Assembly: GCA_009823395.1 (NCBI GenBank)
Contig: CM020512.1
Location: forward strand, 13,644,905 to 13,708,904
DNA from: Thamnaconus septentrionalis
Taxonomy: Eukaryota > Chordata > Actinopteri > Tetraodontiformes > Monacanthidae
Length of the DNA stretch: 64,000 nucleotides
Reading direction: 5' to 3'
Shown here: positions 23,753 to 34,680 of the stretch, one piece after another
How the letters are laid out: the number at the start of each line of letters is the position of its first letter
Position numbering within the stretch: position 1 is the stretch's first letter
Notes under the pieces: generated by a model
Database searches by the model: none
The model's input: only the letters and a program-made list of their open reading frames with translations
Told to the model about the DNA's origin: nothing
Program-made: the position numbers and the translations under genes

Positions 23753-24410
23753 TTACATAGTTTTTCTTGCTTTCCTTGTTGTGAAAAGAAGCAAAAAACT
23801 TTGTAATCTCTATTTACACTTAAAATGCAATATAAACCCAAGCTATAATCATCATCATCATCATACAAAAGGGCCCCCTGGTGGACAAATTGTAACTGAG
23901 CGAACTGTGCAGCGATAAAAGATTGGAAGAATTGGAAGAACGGTTCAGGAGGGCAGATGCTCCAAAAATGATATAAACACACATCACATCACTAACACTG
24001 AGGTGTTTCAATGTTTTCAGGACACTGGACGCGAGATAGACAAACTATGTTCCTTTCTTGGTTTCTCACCAACTCCTGAGGACAGAGAGAAAGTCATTAC
24101 TGGGGTGTCATTTGACAGCATGAAAAAGAACGACATGACCAACTACAGCACTGCAGTGGGTTTGGATCACAAAGTGTCTCCTTTCATGAGGAAAGGTACC
24201 TTTCTACTTTATTTCCTTTTTTTTCTTCCTTTTTTTCCACATGAAAATGTGATCAAGCTCAGGTGTTGTCGCCTCATGACTCTCTATGTCACTCAAGGAA
24301 AAGTTGGTGATTGGAAGAACCATTTCACCGTGGCCCAGAATGAGATGTTTGACGAACACTACAAGCAGAAGATGAAGAATTCAACACTGCAGTTTCGCTG
24401 TGAACTGTAG
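22534..24410 (+). CDS. Cytosolic sulfotransferase, SULT1/SULT3-like, copy G
   Basis: Predicted 296-aa cytosolic sulfotransferase on the opposite strand to the rest of the array. Exons: 22534-22672, 22858-22995, 23115-23215, 23326-23452, 23573-23670, 24021-24195 and 24298-24410 (891 nt in frame). It begins MEKLPRPTLFDF. TFPKAGTTW (Phe in place of the usual Tyr), KTHLP, VARNAKD, SYFHF, FMRKGKVGDW and [10 protein letters not shown] are present. Exon 3 is 138 nt, four codons longer than in A-C. The ending LQFRCEL differs from the LQFRTEI of most minus-strand copies, so it has not been homogenised with them. It has no 21-nt MSADTK exon. A (GT)n run fills part of intron 6. Substrate unknown. Confidence 0.92.
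23687..23750. repeat. (GT)n microsatellite in SULT G intron
   Basis: About 29 GT units followed by a short GC run, a few bases after the exon 6 donor of copy G. Confidence 0.95.
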
Positions 24411-24527
24411 GGCCCTTTTATATCTGCCTGAGCAGAATGAAAGGATCTGGATTGATTACGATTTTGGTGTTGTTGTGTCAGTGCTCTGTTGCTTGATACT
24501 GTCTCATTCTCAGGAACAACTACAAGT

Positions 24528-24558
<31 letters not shown>
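24528..24558. repeat. (CTA)n microsatellite
   Basis: About ten CTA units in the 3' UTR of SULT G. Confidence 0.9.
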
Positions 24559-24641
24559 AAGTCATATTACATTTCCAATCAGGTATTTTTAAAACCAGTA
24601 TTGATTGTTGATAGGATTAGAATATATTGCTAATTAACAAT

Positions 24642-24647
24642 AATAAA
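24642..24647 (+). terminator. Candidate poly(A) signal of SULT G
   Basis: AATAAA about 230 nt past the stop. Another lies at 25316-25321. Confidence 0.45.
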
Positions 24648-25754
24648 TCTCTGTTTCTACATGCTTACACACTCCACACATAGTCATCCATTATCAAATG
24701 GATTTACTTCACAAACCAAAAGTGGACTCAAGTATTGAATTACTCCATTATCCCTCAGAACGATTCTTATATGTATATAAGAACATACGTATCGCAAGGG
24801 TCTTGCTCCCAGTTAGCTGCCATATTGCACCACCATATTTCTAAGGAAGCCAGGGATGGACAATCCAGCCCACCTGGTAGCACGTTTGGTATTTAGGACG
24901 CAGGCATCATCTAATAAAACAAAGAAAGTGACAAGGCTCCAGGTTTGTGCTCGCAGGCCACCATAGCTCACTGGCAAGCTCGGTAGAGGGAGGGAACGGA
25001 GTCCCTAAGCCTTAAGGGACGAAGTGATAGAGTGCTGCAGTCTAAAATGTAACCACTTGGTGTCGCTGTGTCTTATTAAAAATGTCCAACTATTACACAT
25101 TTAACCTTTAAATAAAAAAACAGCATGTATTCGACAGCAAGGAATATTCTTGTTTGAATGATGAAGATTTTAAAAACAGACAATTGGAAAATATGTCAAT
25201 TAACTGTTATTGTAATATTTGCATGGCAAGAGAAAACTACAGCAATTTCTTGTGCTCTTAAGTGGTTGATCAATCTAAAATATGTGCATCTGTGCTTTGT
25301 GTGTGAAATCCAAGAAATAAAAGCACAAAAAGTAAACAAAAAAAGTATTTTGTGTCTTTTTATTTGACTCCAGACATGAAGAATTACAGGAACAAAATTG
25401 TTAATCATTATTTGGTCTAACACCGTATTTTGCAAAGTGACCGTCGACTGAAGAGGGCACATTGATTTTTATTCTCTCTGGCACATACTGCTCGGCATAT
25501 TGCGTTGTGGAGGGGATCACACTACATAAGCTCGGGTCAACACCTTGGTAAGAAGTGGAAGAACTGATGTGATTAAAACAAACATTTATATTGGAATGTC
25601 AAAGACAACACAAGGCCATTGCACTGTAAATACTAAGCAGGTCAAGCTGCTCACAGCACTGGGAACACTCCAAAAGGTGACTGTGTGGGCTGGTTCCCAT
25701 CAGGAACAGAGTCACAGTAAATCTTATTGAAAAAGATGTTTATCCACCCAGAAA

Positions 25755-25756
<2 letters not shown>

Positions 25757-25801
<45 letters not shown>
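25757..25801. repeat. (AT)n microsatellite
   Basis: About 22 AT units without interruption. Confidence 0.95.
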
Positions 25802-25802
<1 letters not shown>

Positions 25803-26915
25803 TTTGTATCACTAGATGTTGAAAACAGAAACCCAAGTGAACTGTCTTGTTTCTTTGTTTGTCTTCTGCTCTTTCTGTCCTTTGCCATGACTGTTTTTTT
25901 TTTATTATTCTTCATTCCGCAAACTGTCATTACAAGTGTAACTCGTCCACATTAGCACAAACCCTTCTAGATTGTCTTTCACAGTAACAGCTATGTTTCA
26001 AACACATAATTTCATGAACATCAAAAATATTATATTTACATTGTTGCTTATACATCATATATTCGAAATATATTTCCATCTTGAGTAGTAAAATAGTCTA
26101 GTGCTCAGGCTTACAGTTACGTGCCCTTTTTTTGTTAGGCCAGGTATAGGAGAGGTCTGAGGTTCATGCCAAGCCGACCGTGTGGTGTGCAGGCCTGCAA
26201 GCTATTCAGCGTTAAAGCGCTAAAATGGACTCAATTGATGCAATGCAACCCATAGTGCCATGGTTATTTTTTTAATACTTGGTGAAATTCTGTTAAAAAT
26301 GCAGTCAAGGCTTTACTTCAATATGTTGTTTGCAAAAGCTCTGTACTTCATAAACTTTAGATTTAAAACGCATTAAACTGCAAGTGATAGGTTGAATTTT
26401 ATTTTGAAATGCAACAATTTCAGCTTTACCTAAAAGCTCCAGCGACAGTTTCACATGAAAGCATGCATCTGCATGCCACTTGGCTGTTTACTGCTGTCTC
26501 TTTATTAACCAGTTTCACATTGATATAAGGTGGGTGCAGCAACAACACAGCAGCATAAAGAAGTAGCTATACTCCGCTGAGTCACTCAGATATTGTTGAG
26601 CAACTGCAGGAAGTTATCCCAAAGAACAAATAAAAATAGCACAGAAACAAGTTGGGTTTGTATGGCACACCTTACATTGCAAAAACATAAAATAAAATAA
26701 AAATGATATACGGAAAACAGCATGTAAAATCAATAAAAGAAGTAAGAAATCAAAATAACTCATACGGGAATATTTTCTCAGAGAAGCATCTAATCATCAG
26801 AATCTATCATAAGCAAATGCCTGCAATTATTAGAACTCTTGTACCAGTGTCGAAAAGCAGTGTGGGTGTGTGTGTTTGCCATGAGAATCAAAAAGGAGAC
26901 AATAAGTATATTTAA

Positions 26916-27096
26916 GGCTGTATTTACACCAAATCAGACTCAACCTCTGCTGGCTGCAACTGCGGAGCTGGACTGCAAGTCACTGCTGTCTCCACTGCTG
27001 CCCGTCACAGCTGGACCGCTGGGGGTCTCACTGAAACGGAGACAGGAAAAGCTGCTGTTTTTGCATTGCAGCGGCAGATTTGGTGTGAACGCAGCC
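26916..27096. mobile_element. MITE with TTAA-type target
   Basis: The left end GGCTGTATTTACACCAAATC and the right end GATTTGGTGTGAACGCAGCC are 20-base inverted repeats with three mismatches. TTAA precedes the left end (26912-26915) and TTGA follows the right end (27097-27100). A TTAA target is typical of piggyBac and Kolobok elements. At 181 bp it is non-coding and non-autonomous. Confidence 0.7.
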
Positions 27097-27404
27097 TTGA
27101 GTATAAAGAGACTTCAGGATGTGCAACGCTTTGTGCTAGTTTTACTCGCAGAGTAAAGTATACGTCATATCTGTTAGACAAATGTCTTCACAAGGTAAAA
27201 GGCAACTAGATGACATCCTTTAAGGTTATCACCCCAGTGTTCTTTCAAATGTTTCCCTCTTTTCTTAAAAAATATATTTTTTTTTTTTTTTGGTTTAGTC
27301 AGTAAGTTTTCCTAATAATCTCTCTGTCTTGACGGATAGGTTTGTTAAATGCTGTGACTGACGCGCGGCCCCTTTGTCCTCCCGTTGCATCGAGGTCTGG
27401 CTGC

Positions 27405-30400
27405 TCACAGATCGATAATTTCACTGCTTACGCTGGCGGAGTCATCGTGTCTGTTGACTCGGAGGTAACTCTGTGATCCCGCCGGTCTCCCGCCCCTCCC
27501 TCGCACCCTCTCTGAGTCCGGGGTGATGAACGGCCGGGTGTCGTCCACTCCGTCGTCGCCCAGGTTCCCCGTCGACGTTCGGGATGGGTGGAGCGACACG
27601 GGGCAGGATACCGACGAGGGGACGCTTCCCATCATGTCCCCGGCCCACCTGTGCCCCTGGTGGGAGGGCGTGGGCGGAGCGGTCACCTGCCTGCTGGGCA
27701 CGCTGCTGAGAATGCTGCCCCCTAGTGGCATGGAGGACTCCGTGGGGACGTCGCTGCTCTCGGACAGCAGCTGGGGGTCGCTGTTCCTGCGCAGCCACGG
27801 CCCCGGGCTGATCCCCGAGCCTGGGGAAGGGGACTGCGAGGTCAGGTCCAGGGGGTGGAACAAGCTCCCGGCCCCGAGCAGGTGCTCCCTGTGCAGAGCC
27901 TCGTCGATGCTGCGGGTCAGGTTGATGGGGGACGGGGGCCGCAGGTCAAACTCGTAGAAAGACAGGCACGTGTCCCTGTCCTGGTCCAGGCTGCCGCTGG
28001 CCGAGCGCTGCGGGGGTCGGCCCAGCGCCTGCAGCCTCAGCAGGGATCCCGTGGAGCCGTCGGACAGGCAGCGCTCGGCGGAATGGCTCCGGGAGTTCCG
28101 AGTCTGGCTGCTGTCTACAACGCAGCGCGGCTGGACCGGGACTTGCTCGTGGTGGTTGTTCCTTATCAGACTCTTGGTGACGTCAGCACCGGAACGTTCC
28201 TGGCTGGAACAGTTGTTGGGCACCTCCCCGTGGCCTCCGCTTCCTCCTCCTCCTCCTCCCATCCCATTACTATCCGGCTTTCTGTACGGCTTTCCCCTAA
28301 GGCTCTGGACGATCTTGGACCAGCAGGTGTGTCTCTGAGTGGAGCCCACAGACTGGCCGGGGGACGGCTGGTCTACCGACCCTCTGCCGTCTGCGCCGCC
28401 GCCGCCCTCGTTCCCTCGCCAGCACTGTGGCCTCCAAAACGCCCAGGAGCCGAGGAGCAGTAGGGAGAAACCCCAGGCCAGCTCCAGCAGTCGGGCCCAG
28501 AAGTGCACCAGCCACCACGACCAGTTAAACCGCGTCCAGTCTCCCAGCAGCCCGTAGAGCCACAGGGTGGCGTGAACGTGGAGGCCGCAGCACAGCGCCC
28601 CCAGAACTGCGCACACGGCCAGCACCCTCGCCAGGATCACCCCAATCTGTCTGCTCCCCCTCCAAGTCTTCCTCCCGGCCTCCTCGGCGGTGGCGGGCTG
28701 AGGAATCGGCGGCCGGCTGAGGCGTATGCGCGGAAAGATGTAGCAGACGAACACCAGGCAGAGGCCAAACCCCAGCAAAGGGAGATCACCTGCAGGGTGA
28801 CGGGCACCACGGGGGACAGCGCCGGGGAGAACAGGTCGGCCGCCAGGAGCAGGGTGCACTGCAAGATGGCCAACACGGCCAGCAGGGGGGGGTGTTCCAA
28901 GGTCGGCGGCAAAAGGCTCGCGCCCGCCACCCTGAGCGCCAGGAGTGCCAGCGAGGCCTGCGACCACACCAGCAGGTGCAGGGGCAGGTTGTAGACGGCC
29001 GTGACGGCGCTGCGGGGGACGACCCTCCGCGTGCCATACGGGTCGATCAGGAAGAGGGCGGCTCGCAGGCCCGCGGCCAGGAACAGCAGGGCGTTGGCCA
29101 GCGCCAGAGCCCCGCGGTGGGGGCAGCTGGCGCCGGGGGACAGGACGAGGCCGAGGGCGGCGCCCGCGAACAGGAGGAGGAAGAGGCCCGCCGAGCCATA
29201 GACGTGCAGCTCCCAAGCGACGGCCAGCGTCCTGCTCAGGTCGCCCCAGTACAGGAGTGTGGCGTTGGAGGCGGCGCCGGTGCTAAGGGAAGGGGCGGGG
29301 TCGGGGTCGGGGGTGGCCTGGGGAGCTCGGCGAGGGTGGCCCAAAAGGACCGACTGGTTTCTTTGACCGACGCCTGCCTGATGTGTGGACCTTGTGGGTA
29401 CAGATGGAGCACCAGTGACATCGGTGGGCGAGGTCTCTGAAATAACAAAGAGGAAAATAATCATTGTCAGCTCCATGATATAAAAGACAGTCCTGTCTTC
29501 TCCCCTGCCGTATTGTATCTGTGTTGTATATGTATGGACGGGGATTGCACAATTTCACTTCTATTCCGGGACATGTAAGTAAAGGCTCATTCCAATTCCA
29601 ATTCCAATTCCAATTCCAAATGTCAGCGGCTTTAAGAATCAATTTGAATATAAAAGATGACCACAAATTTTAAGTAGATGAAATGTCCTTTTACAACCAC
29701 TAGAGGGGGGGAAATACCCATCAGAGGCATCAGATAAATGAGTGTATCCTTGAAGATGATTGTTACAACTGAATCACTCCTGCACTGACTGTTCAATTTG
29801 TATAATCTCAATCAAATTGTCTTCATCTAATAGTTCTTTCCTTTATTTTTATTTTTTTATGTGGCTTTGCTCATCCGCTGCAGCCTTAAAATGCAGGATT
29901 AAATGCAGAAAGAAACGGTTTCCGGAAATAAACAACTACAGCATCAGTAACCTGCAGTACACGGACGCAACAATGTGCCGCCAGATAATCCAGATTAGAA
30001 CACAAAGGAAATATACCGCGCAGTACAACATGCACTGGACTGAAGAGGCCTCCGCGTGTCTAACGAGATCAGATTATGTAATTAAGATGAACATCTCCAT
30101 TGCGTAACACAAAACAGTGTCACAACGCATCCCGGAACGTGACAATCCCAATCATGTGAGCAGGCAGTTTAATACGACGCAGAAGCAGCTTTGGCGACAC
30201 CTCGGCGATTCACGCTTCGCCGCCGTATTCCCTCCCCGTCATGCAAACATAATTGTGTTTGTTCGGGAGGGCGCACCTTTCGTTTGCCAGCAACACCCTG
30301 GAAACATCAAAACGACTCAATAACCGTGGGTTCATTTATCACTTCTCCGGCGGCGGCAGAAACCCCTGAACTCTGAGCTGATTGTAAGTCCATCCTGTGC

Positions 30401-30746
30401 AACCTGGGGAAGACACCCATGAAGCCCTGCGCTGAATTACAGCTCATTCCAACATGTGTTTCCCTTCCTGACTCGCTCCCTCATAACACGCGCACGCACG
30501 GCACGTACGCACACACACACACACACACACACATTTCACTTTCAGACTCATATAGGCGAGTTAAGCAAACAGATCATGGACACACTTATTTATTTATATA
30601 AAGGTATGTTTTACTTCCTCTCTTCGGACTCCTTTTCTTCCTTGAAAGGGGGCAAGATCCAGGCACATTCCAGATGTGCCGATCACATTTCACAGCTGGA
30701 TCCACTTAGACCTACCCATGCCCTGGATTTTTTTTTTTTCTTTTAA

Positions 30747-30780
<34 letters not shown>

Positions 30781-32667
30781 GTGCGGAGGCTTCCACCCAC
30801 ACGCGCGCAGAACACACTTTTTTTTTCTATTCCGTCAGGCGCACAGTCCAAGAGATGCACTGTGTGCCCACGGAACTAACAGGTACCAAGGACATACTTG
30901 GCTTGCACAGTGCTCACCCAGCGGGATCGTTTGTATTTAAAAGTCATTAAGATGTTATGGTATCTAAGCGACTGCCCTGTGTGTCAGGCGTTTCCTTTTC
31001 CATTTACTTTTCCATCCCCTTCCCTCGTCTCTTTCTCCGTGCAGCTGGTTTTCATTACCGTTCCCACTGCCTGAATTTTTTTTTTTTTTTTTGCCGGCCT
31101 GTACCTTTTCGTCCACCACACTCCCAGCAGCCCCCAATCTGCTTCCTCATCGCTACTCCCAACAGGCTCTTTTTCAGGTCTGCTTTCATCTTGTCCTCCT
31201 CTCTTGTCTTTGCCTGGCTGCAATTCAACCCGGGGCCGTTTCTGCTCCTCCGCCTCACCTCCTGCTCTAACCCACACAACTGACGGCCCACTTTCCATGG
31301 AAACCTTTGACTGAGTTTTCCCTCCTTTGAAGTGATTTTGAGATTCATCCAGTAAAAAAAGGGGTCCATCTGGAAAAACCATTCCATTTAAGGTTATCAA
31401 AGAACCAAAGACATTATAAAAACTAGCCAGACTAAACTTTCCTTTTTCATACCTGTCGGTGACGGCCGTGATGCAGTGCTTGCTCTTCTGGGCACAGTGG
31501 GTTTTGGGGGCTGATTTGTCGAGATTAAGGCTGTTCTTAAAGCCTTTTGTGTTGTAGCAGAAGTCATTGTGGTTTCTCGCTGTGTTGTTGTTGTTGTGGT
31601 CGTTGTTGTTGTTGTTGTTGTTGTTGCTGTTGTTGTTGTGGTGCTGCTTCGGGCAGTGACTGGCAGTCCTGCTGGCTGCAGGTGAGTAGTGGTGCTAGAA
31701 ATTAATGGAGCCGATGTGGCAGGAGCCAAGTCCTGCTTCGGAGTATCTCTGCCAGCCGAGGGAGCGTTTGCTTTCGGTTCACCTGAAAAAAAATATATTC
31801 AAAAAGACATTCAGGATTGGATGTGAAGTTAACTTACAATCATTAGGCGGTGATAACAAAGCCTGTGTAATTTTTACCTGTGGACACAACAGAGATCTGA
31901 GGTGTCGTCTGAGTCACCGCACGGGACAGAACGGCGCTTCTCGCAGACAGCGAAGTTGTGGAGATTTTGCCGGCAGTCGGGAGCAGAGCATCCTGTGACG
32001 TTTTGACATCCGTCACTTTGGAAGTCACCGTCTGCACCGGGGGCTGATACTGCGCCATTTCGCCGAGGGTCGACAGTGGGGCAGGTGAGTCATCCTCCTC
32101 CACGAGGGTCACAGTTGGATAGTCACCCGATCCCACCGGCTGCAAATCATCGTCGTCGTCACCCTGTTTGACTGGTTCCTCCGCTGCATTGCCTGTCGTA
32201 ACGGGCTCGTCGCCTGCGGAGTCGGCGGCGGTGGATGGAGGCAAGGTGGGCGGAGACGGAGTTGAGCTTCTGGCAGTGGCGAGGGCCTTTCCGAAAGCCT
32301 TGCTAAGTGCTAAGCTAGCTGTGTCAGTCCTGGCCCTGGGTGAAGTTGGTTGGGTCCCGGTGACGGCACTGCTGCTGTTCTGCCTCGAAGCCACAGACTT
32401 AAACAAAGGAGTGGAATGCGCGGTCGGACCCGGACCCTGATGCCATTGATGCACTGAATTTTCAGACGTCAGTCGACCCCTGACGGTCGCCCGGATCGGC
32501 ACGTCGCTTCGCCCTCTGGGGGGCAAAGACGGCCATATCATCCCAGTTTGCTTGGTTGGCAGATCCTGATGGGGGGAGGAGGAGGAGTCAGTGATGGTCT
32601 GGGTTGCTGAAGGATGGGGGAAGGAGAGGAGGAGGAAGCCCATGGATAAAAGACACATGGCAGCCAT
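27405..32667 (-). CDS. PRRT3: Proline-rich transmembrane protein 3-like, with frame break
   Basis: Three coding exons: 32667-31878 (signal peptide MAAMCLLSMGFLLLSF, then a Ser/Thr/Pro-rich ectodomain with an acidic DDDDDL stretch), 31782-31453 (Thr-rich, with a Thr run) and 29436-27405. Exon phases join exactly. The large last exon has the family core (YWGDLSRTLAVAWELHVYGS), several hydrophobic helices, then a long Ser/Gly-rich cytoplasmic tail ending SSEIIDL. Near 28778-28781 the frame changes: upstream homology (VPVTLQVISL) is in one frame and downstream homology (LLGFGLCLVFVCYIFPRIRL) in another, so one base is missing for a protein of about 1050 aa. This may be an assembly error in a GC-rich region or a real lesion. 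PRRT4 is the alternative; OGG1 nearby favours PRRT3. Biochemical role is unknown to me. Confidence 0.78.
29437..31452. other. Large PRRT3 intron with repeats
   Basis: The 2-kb intron before the last PRRT3 exon holds a retroposon-like tail with (AATTCC)n at 29589-29619, two (CA)n runs near 30507-30534 and 30749-30777, and T-runs near 30728 and 31077. No coding exon seen. Confidence 0.65.
29500..29619 (+). mobile_element. Retroposon-like tail with (AATTCC)n
   Basis: AGTAAAGGCTCATTCC followed by five AATTCC units resembles the tail of short fish retroposons. The body limits were not determined. It lies antisense inside the PRRT3 intron. Confidence 0.35.
31581..31645. repeat. Coding (GTT)n run, poly-Thr of PRRT3
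   Basis: GTT/GTG units on the plus strand read as ACA/AAC-type codons on the minus strand. They encode a run of Thr with one Ala in the ectodomain of the PRRT3-like protein. Length is likely to vary between individuals. Confidence 0.8.
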
Positions 32668-32724
32668 GGTTGTGCCTCTGATTCACTGGTCCGTCAGGCT
32701 GCACGGGTCACATCATCCTCTCAA
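32668..32724 (-). promoter_or_regulatory. PRRT3 5' UTR and upstream acceptor
   Basis: A pyrimidine-rich tract ending CTCGACAG precedes 32724. The start-codon exon therefore probably has 57 nt of 5' UTR and is joined to an upstream non-coding exon. Confidence 0.5.
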
Positions 32725-34204
32725 CTGTCGAGAGAGGAGAAAGGTTTGTCTTTTACACTGCAATACAAGAAACACAACAAAAGCCACAGCACAGTCCATC
32801 GCCATTCACTCGTCTATTAGTTGTATCTGTGATCCACCGCTAGTTTATCCATCGCATAGCGTACATTAAGGAGAGCACCGTGGCAGGCATGTGTGCCGTG
32901 GCCATGCTATGCTGACTGGGAGGGAAGGTCAGTGGCACTCCCGCAAGGCTTTAGCAGCATGAAGTCAGCAAACGCACAGGGTGTGGTAAGGTGTATGGTT
33001 TCAGGATACATGGCATAAAACTCAAACAGGCACACACAAAGGAAAAAGTCCAGTTTGTAAATTACATCACAATTGCACTCCTAAAATGATCAGGCCGTAA
33101 AAATAAAAATAAAAGGAGTCACGGACGGTTTAATTCGGTGGTATGATTCCCCCTCTCACTGCAATGATTGGAATTTTTCTTCGTCTCTTTTCAGACTCAC
33201 ACAGCGAGACTCGACCCTTTTCTGCTCGCCGTGTTTGAGTCACGCACGGACGCCGGGAGCTGTGAGTGGTGAAACTCAGAGATCCCCCGACACAAAGAAG
33301 CCCCCAGGGCACTTGAGTATTGCACAATCCTACAAGTCATCTAGGCAGCTGCCGTGTCCTCAATGTGCACTACGTGATGAAAAGCCTCCTTTTCTTCAAC
33401 CTTGCCCGACTAATGCAGCCTCCCCCTATGACTCACAGCAGTCGGTAAGTTTGGAAAGTGGACAAGATAATGTGAAACGCTGGGAGGAAAAAAAACCCCG
33501 AAATAGAAAGCGGCGCCTATGGAAGAATTGATTCTGCGGCTGGTGACTCACCTAATGTTCACTCCTAGCTGCGACATTAAGAGACCTTCAAAAACACAGT
33601 GCAGCTGGCATGTGGATCTCATGAACACATGTGCATGAGAGGTGTGCGACTGGCCGGGTGAAGGAAAAAAAATTAAGTACGTGCGAAGGTGCAGGGAACC
33701 GGTCCCTCGGCAGGAAATCACAGTGCAAACAGGCATGTGGCACAAGCAGCGCACAACATGTGGAATCACAGCTCGGCGTTGAGATCCTTATTTTCCTACT
33801 CAATGTTACACATGAGCGGCTGAGGAGGGGAAAAAAGCCGTCAATGAGTGGAGTAGTAAAAATGGAATATCTCGCTCTCCACCCACGGTAGCCTCCATGT
33901 TTGTTTTTCTTCCTGTCTCGGCCACCTCCTCAGCTCTCAGTCGGGTCGGCCGCTTGCCAATCCAAATCTCTGCGTTAATCTGCGTCTTTTCTTCCAGGTT
34001 CCGCACGTCCGCCACAGTTTAGCGGCTATTTGCTAAGTAAAGGTTGAAAAGAGAGACTCGAGGAGAGAGAGATAAGGTGGATTTATGTACGCAGAGATAA
34101 GGAGTGGGAGCACGCCTGCGGGAAGGCTATGTAGCGCGGGGGGGATAAGATAGATGGAAGTGGAGAGGCTCATGAGGATCAGTGTAAATCTTTCCAATCC
34201 CAAA

Positions 34205-34680
34205 CTTCCACCGTTACTTCAGGTATGCCCCAGGGCTCTGTCCCAGGGCGCCTCCTCTCCATCATTTACCTCCTTAGCCTGAGTAATGCCATGTTTTTCC
34301 CAAATATGGCATAAATTTCAACTGCTATGCAGATGACACCCGGGTCTACCTCACCAATCAACCCTCTTCCAACCTCCCACTCTCCTCCCTCGTCGAATGC
34401 ACGGTAAAAATCAAATCCTGTTTTTTGTCAAATGTCCTTCAATTAGAAAAGTTCAAGTCAACACGTTCCAAAACTGACAGCTTCTCTCTTACCACTGACA
34501 ATTGCTCTGTTTCCCCTCCCTACGGGTCAAGAGTCATCCTCGACAGAGCTTTATCTTTACAATCCCACATCAATAACCTGGCCCGGTCTGCATACTTCCA
34601 CCTACGGCTCTGGAATTCACTACCAGAAATATCACCTCACTTCCAAGCCCATCTGTTTAGGACTGCTCTCTCTCCATGAG
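34205..34680 (+). mobile_element. Degraded L2/CR1-type LINE reverse transcriptase
   Basis: Fragments of a non-LTR reverse transcriptase occur in order: SGMPQGSVPGRLLSIIYL, then after a one-base shift INFNCYADDTRVYL with the catalytic YADD, then INNLARSAYFHLR joined directly to LWNSLPE and HFQAHLFRTAL. The segment normally found between YFHLR and LWNSLP is missing, so the copy has an internal deletion as well as frameshifts and stops. Dead remnant. Confidence 0.75.

Larger units (their letters stand above)
24411..27404. other. Intergenic between SULT G and PRRT3
   Basis: Holds the 3' UTR of SULT G with (CTA)n at 24528-24558, an (AT)n run at 25757-25801, an inverted-repeat element at 26916-27096, and otherwise AT-rich unrecognised sequence. 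The 3' UTR of PRRT3 should lie at the right end. No coding exon seen. Confidence 0.6.

Noticed and set aside
24940..25080. SINE-like look of the stretch after SULT G
   Set aside because: No A/B box pair at tRNA-like spacing and no tail repeat could be shown.
26140..26200. Second tRNA-like B-box (GAGGTTCATGCC)
   Set aside because: A partial B-box match alone, without an A box upstream.
28782..29216. Arg/Pro-rich open frame upstream of the PRRT3 frame break
   Set aside because: The other frame over the same bases encodes the conserved PRRT membrane core; the Arg/Pro-rich reading is a GC-rich shadow.
27855..29440. Long plus-strand open frames opposite PRRT3 (for example 27855-28463 and 28892-29440)
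   Set aside because: They mirror the GC-rich PRRT3 exon, are low-complexity, and show no known domain.
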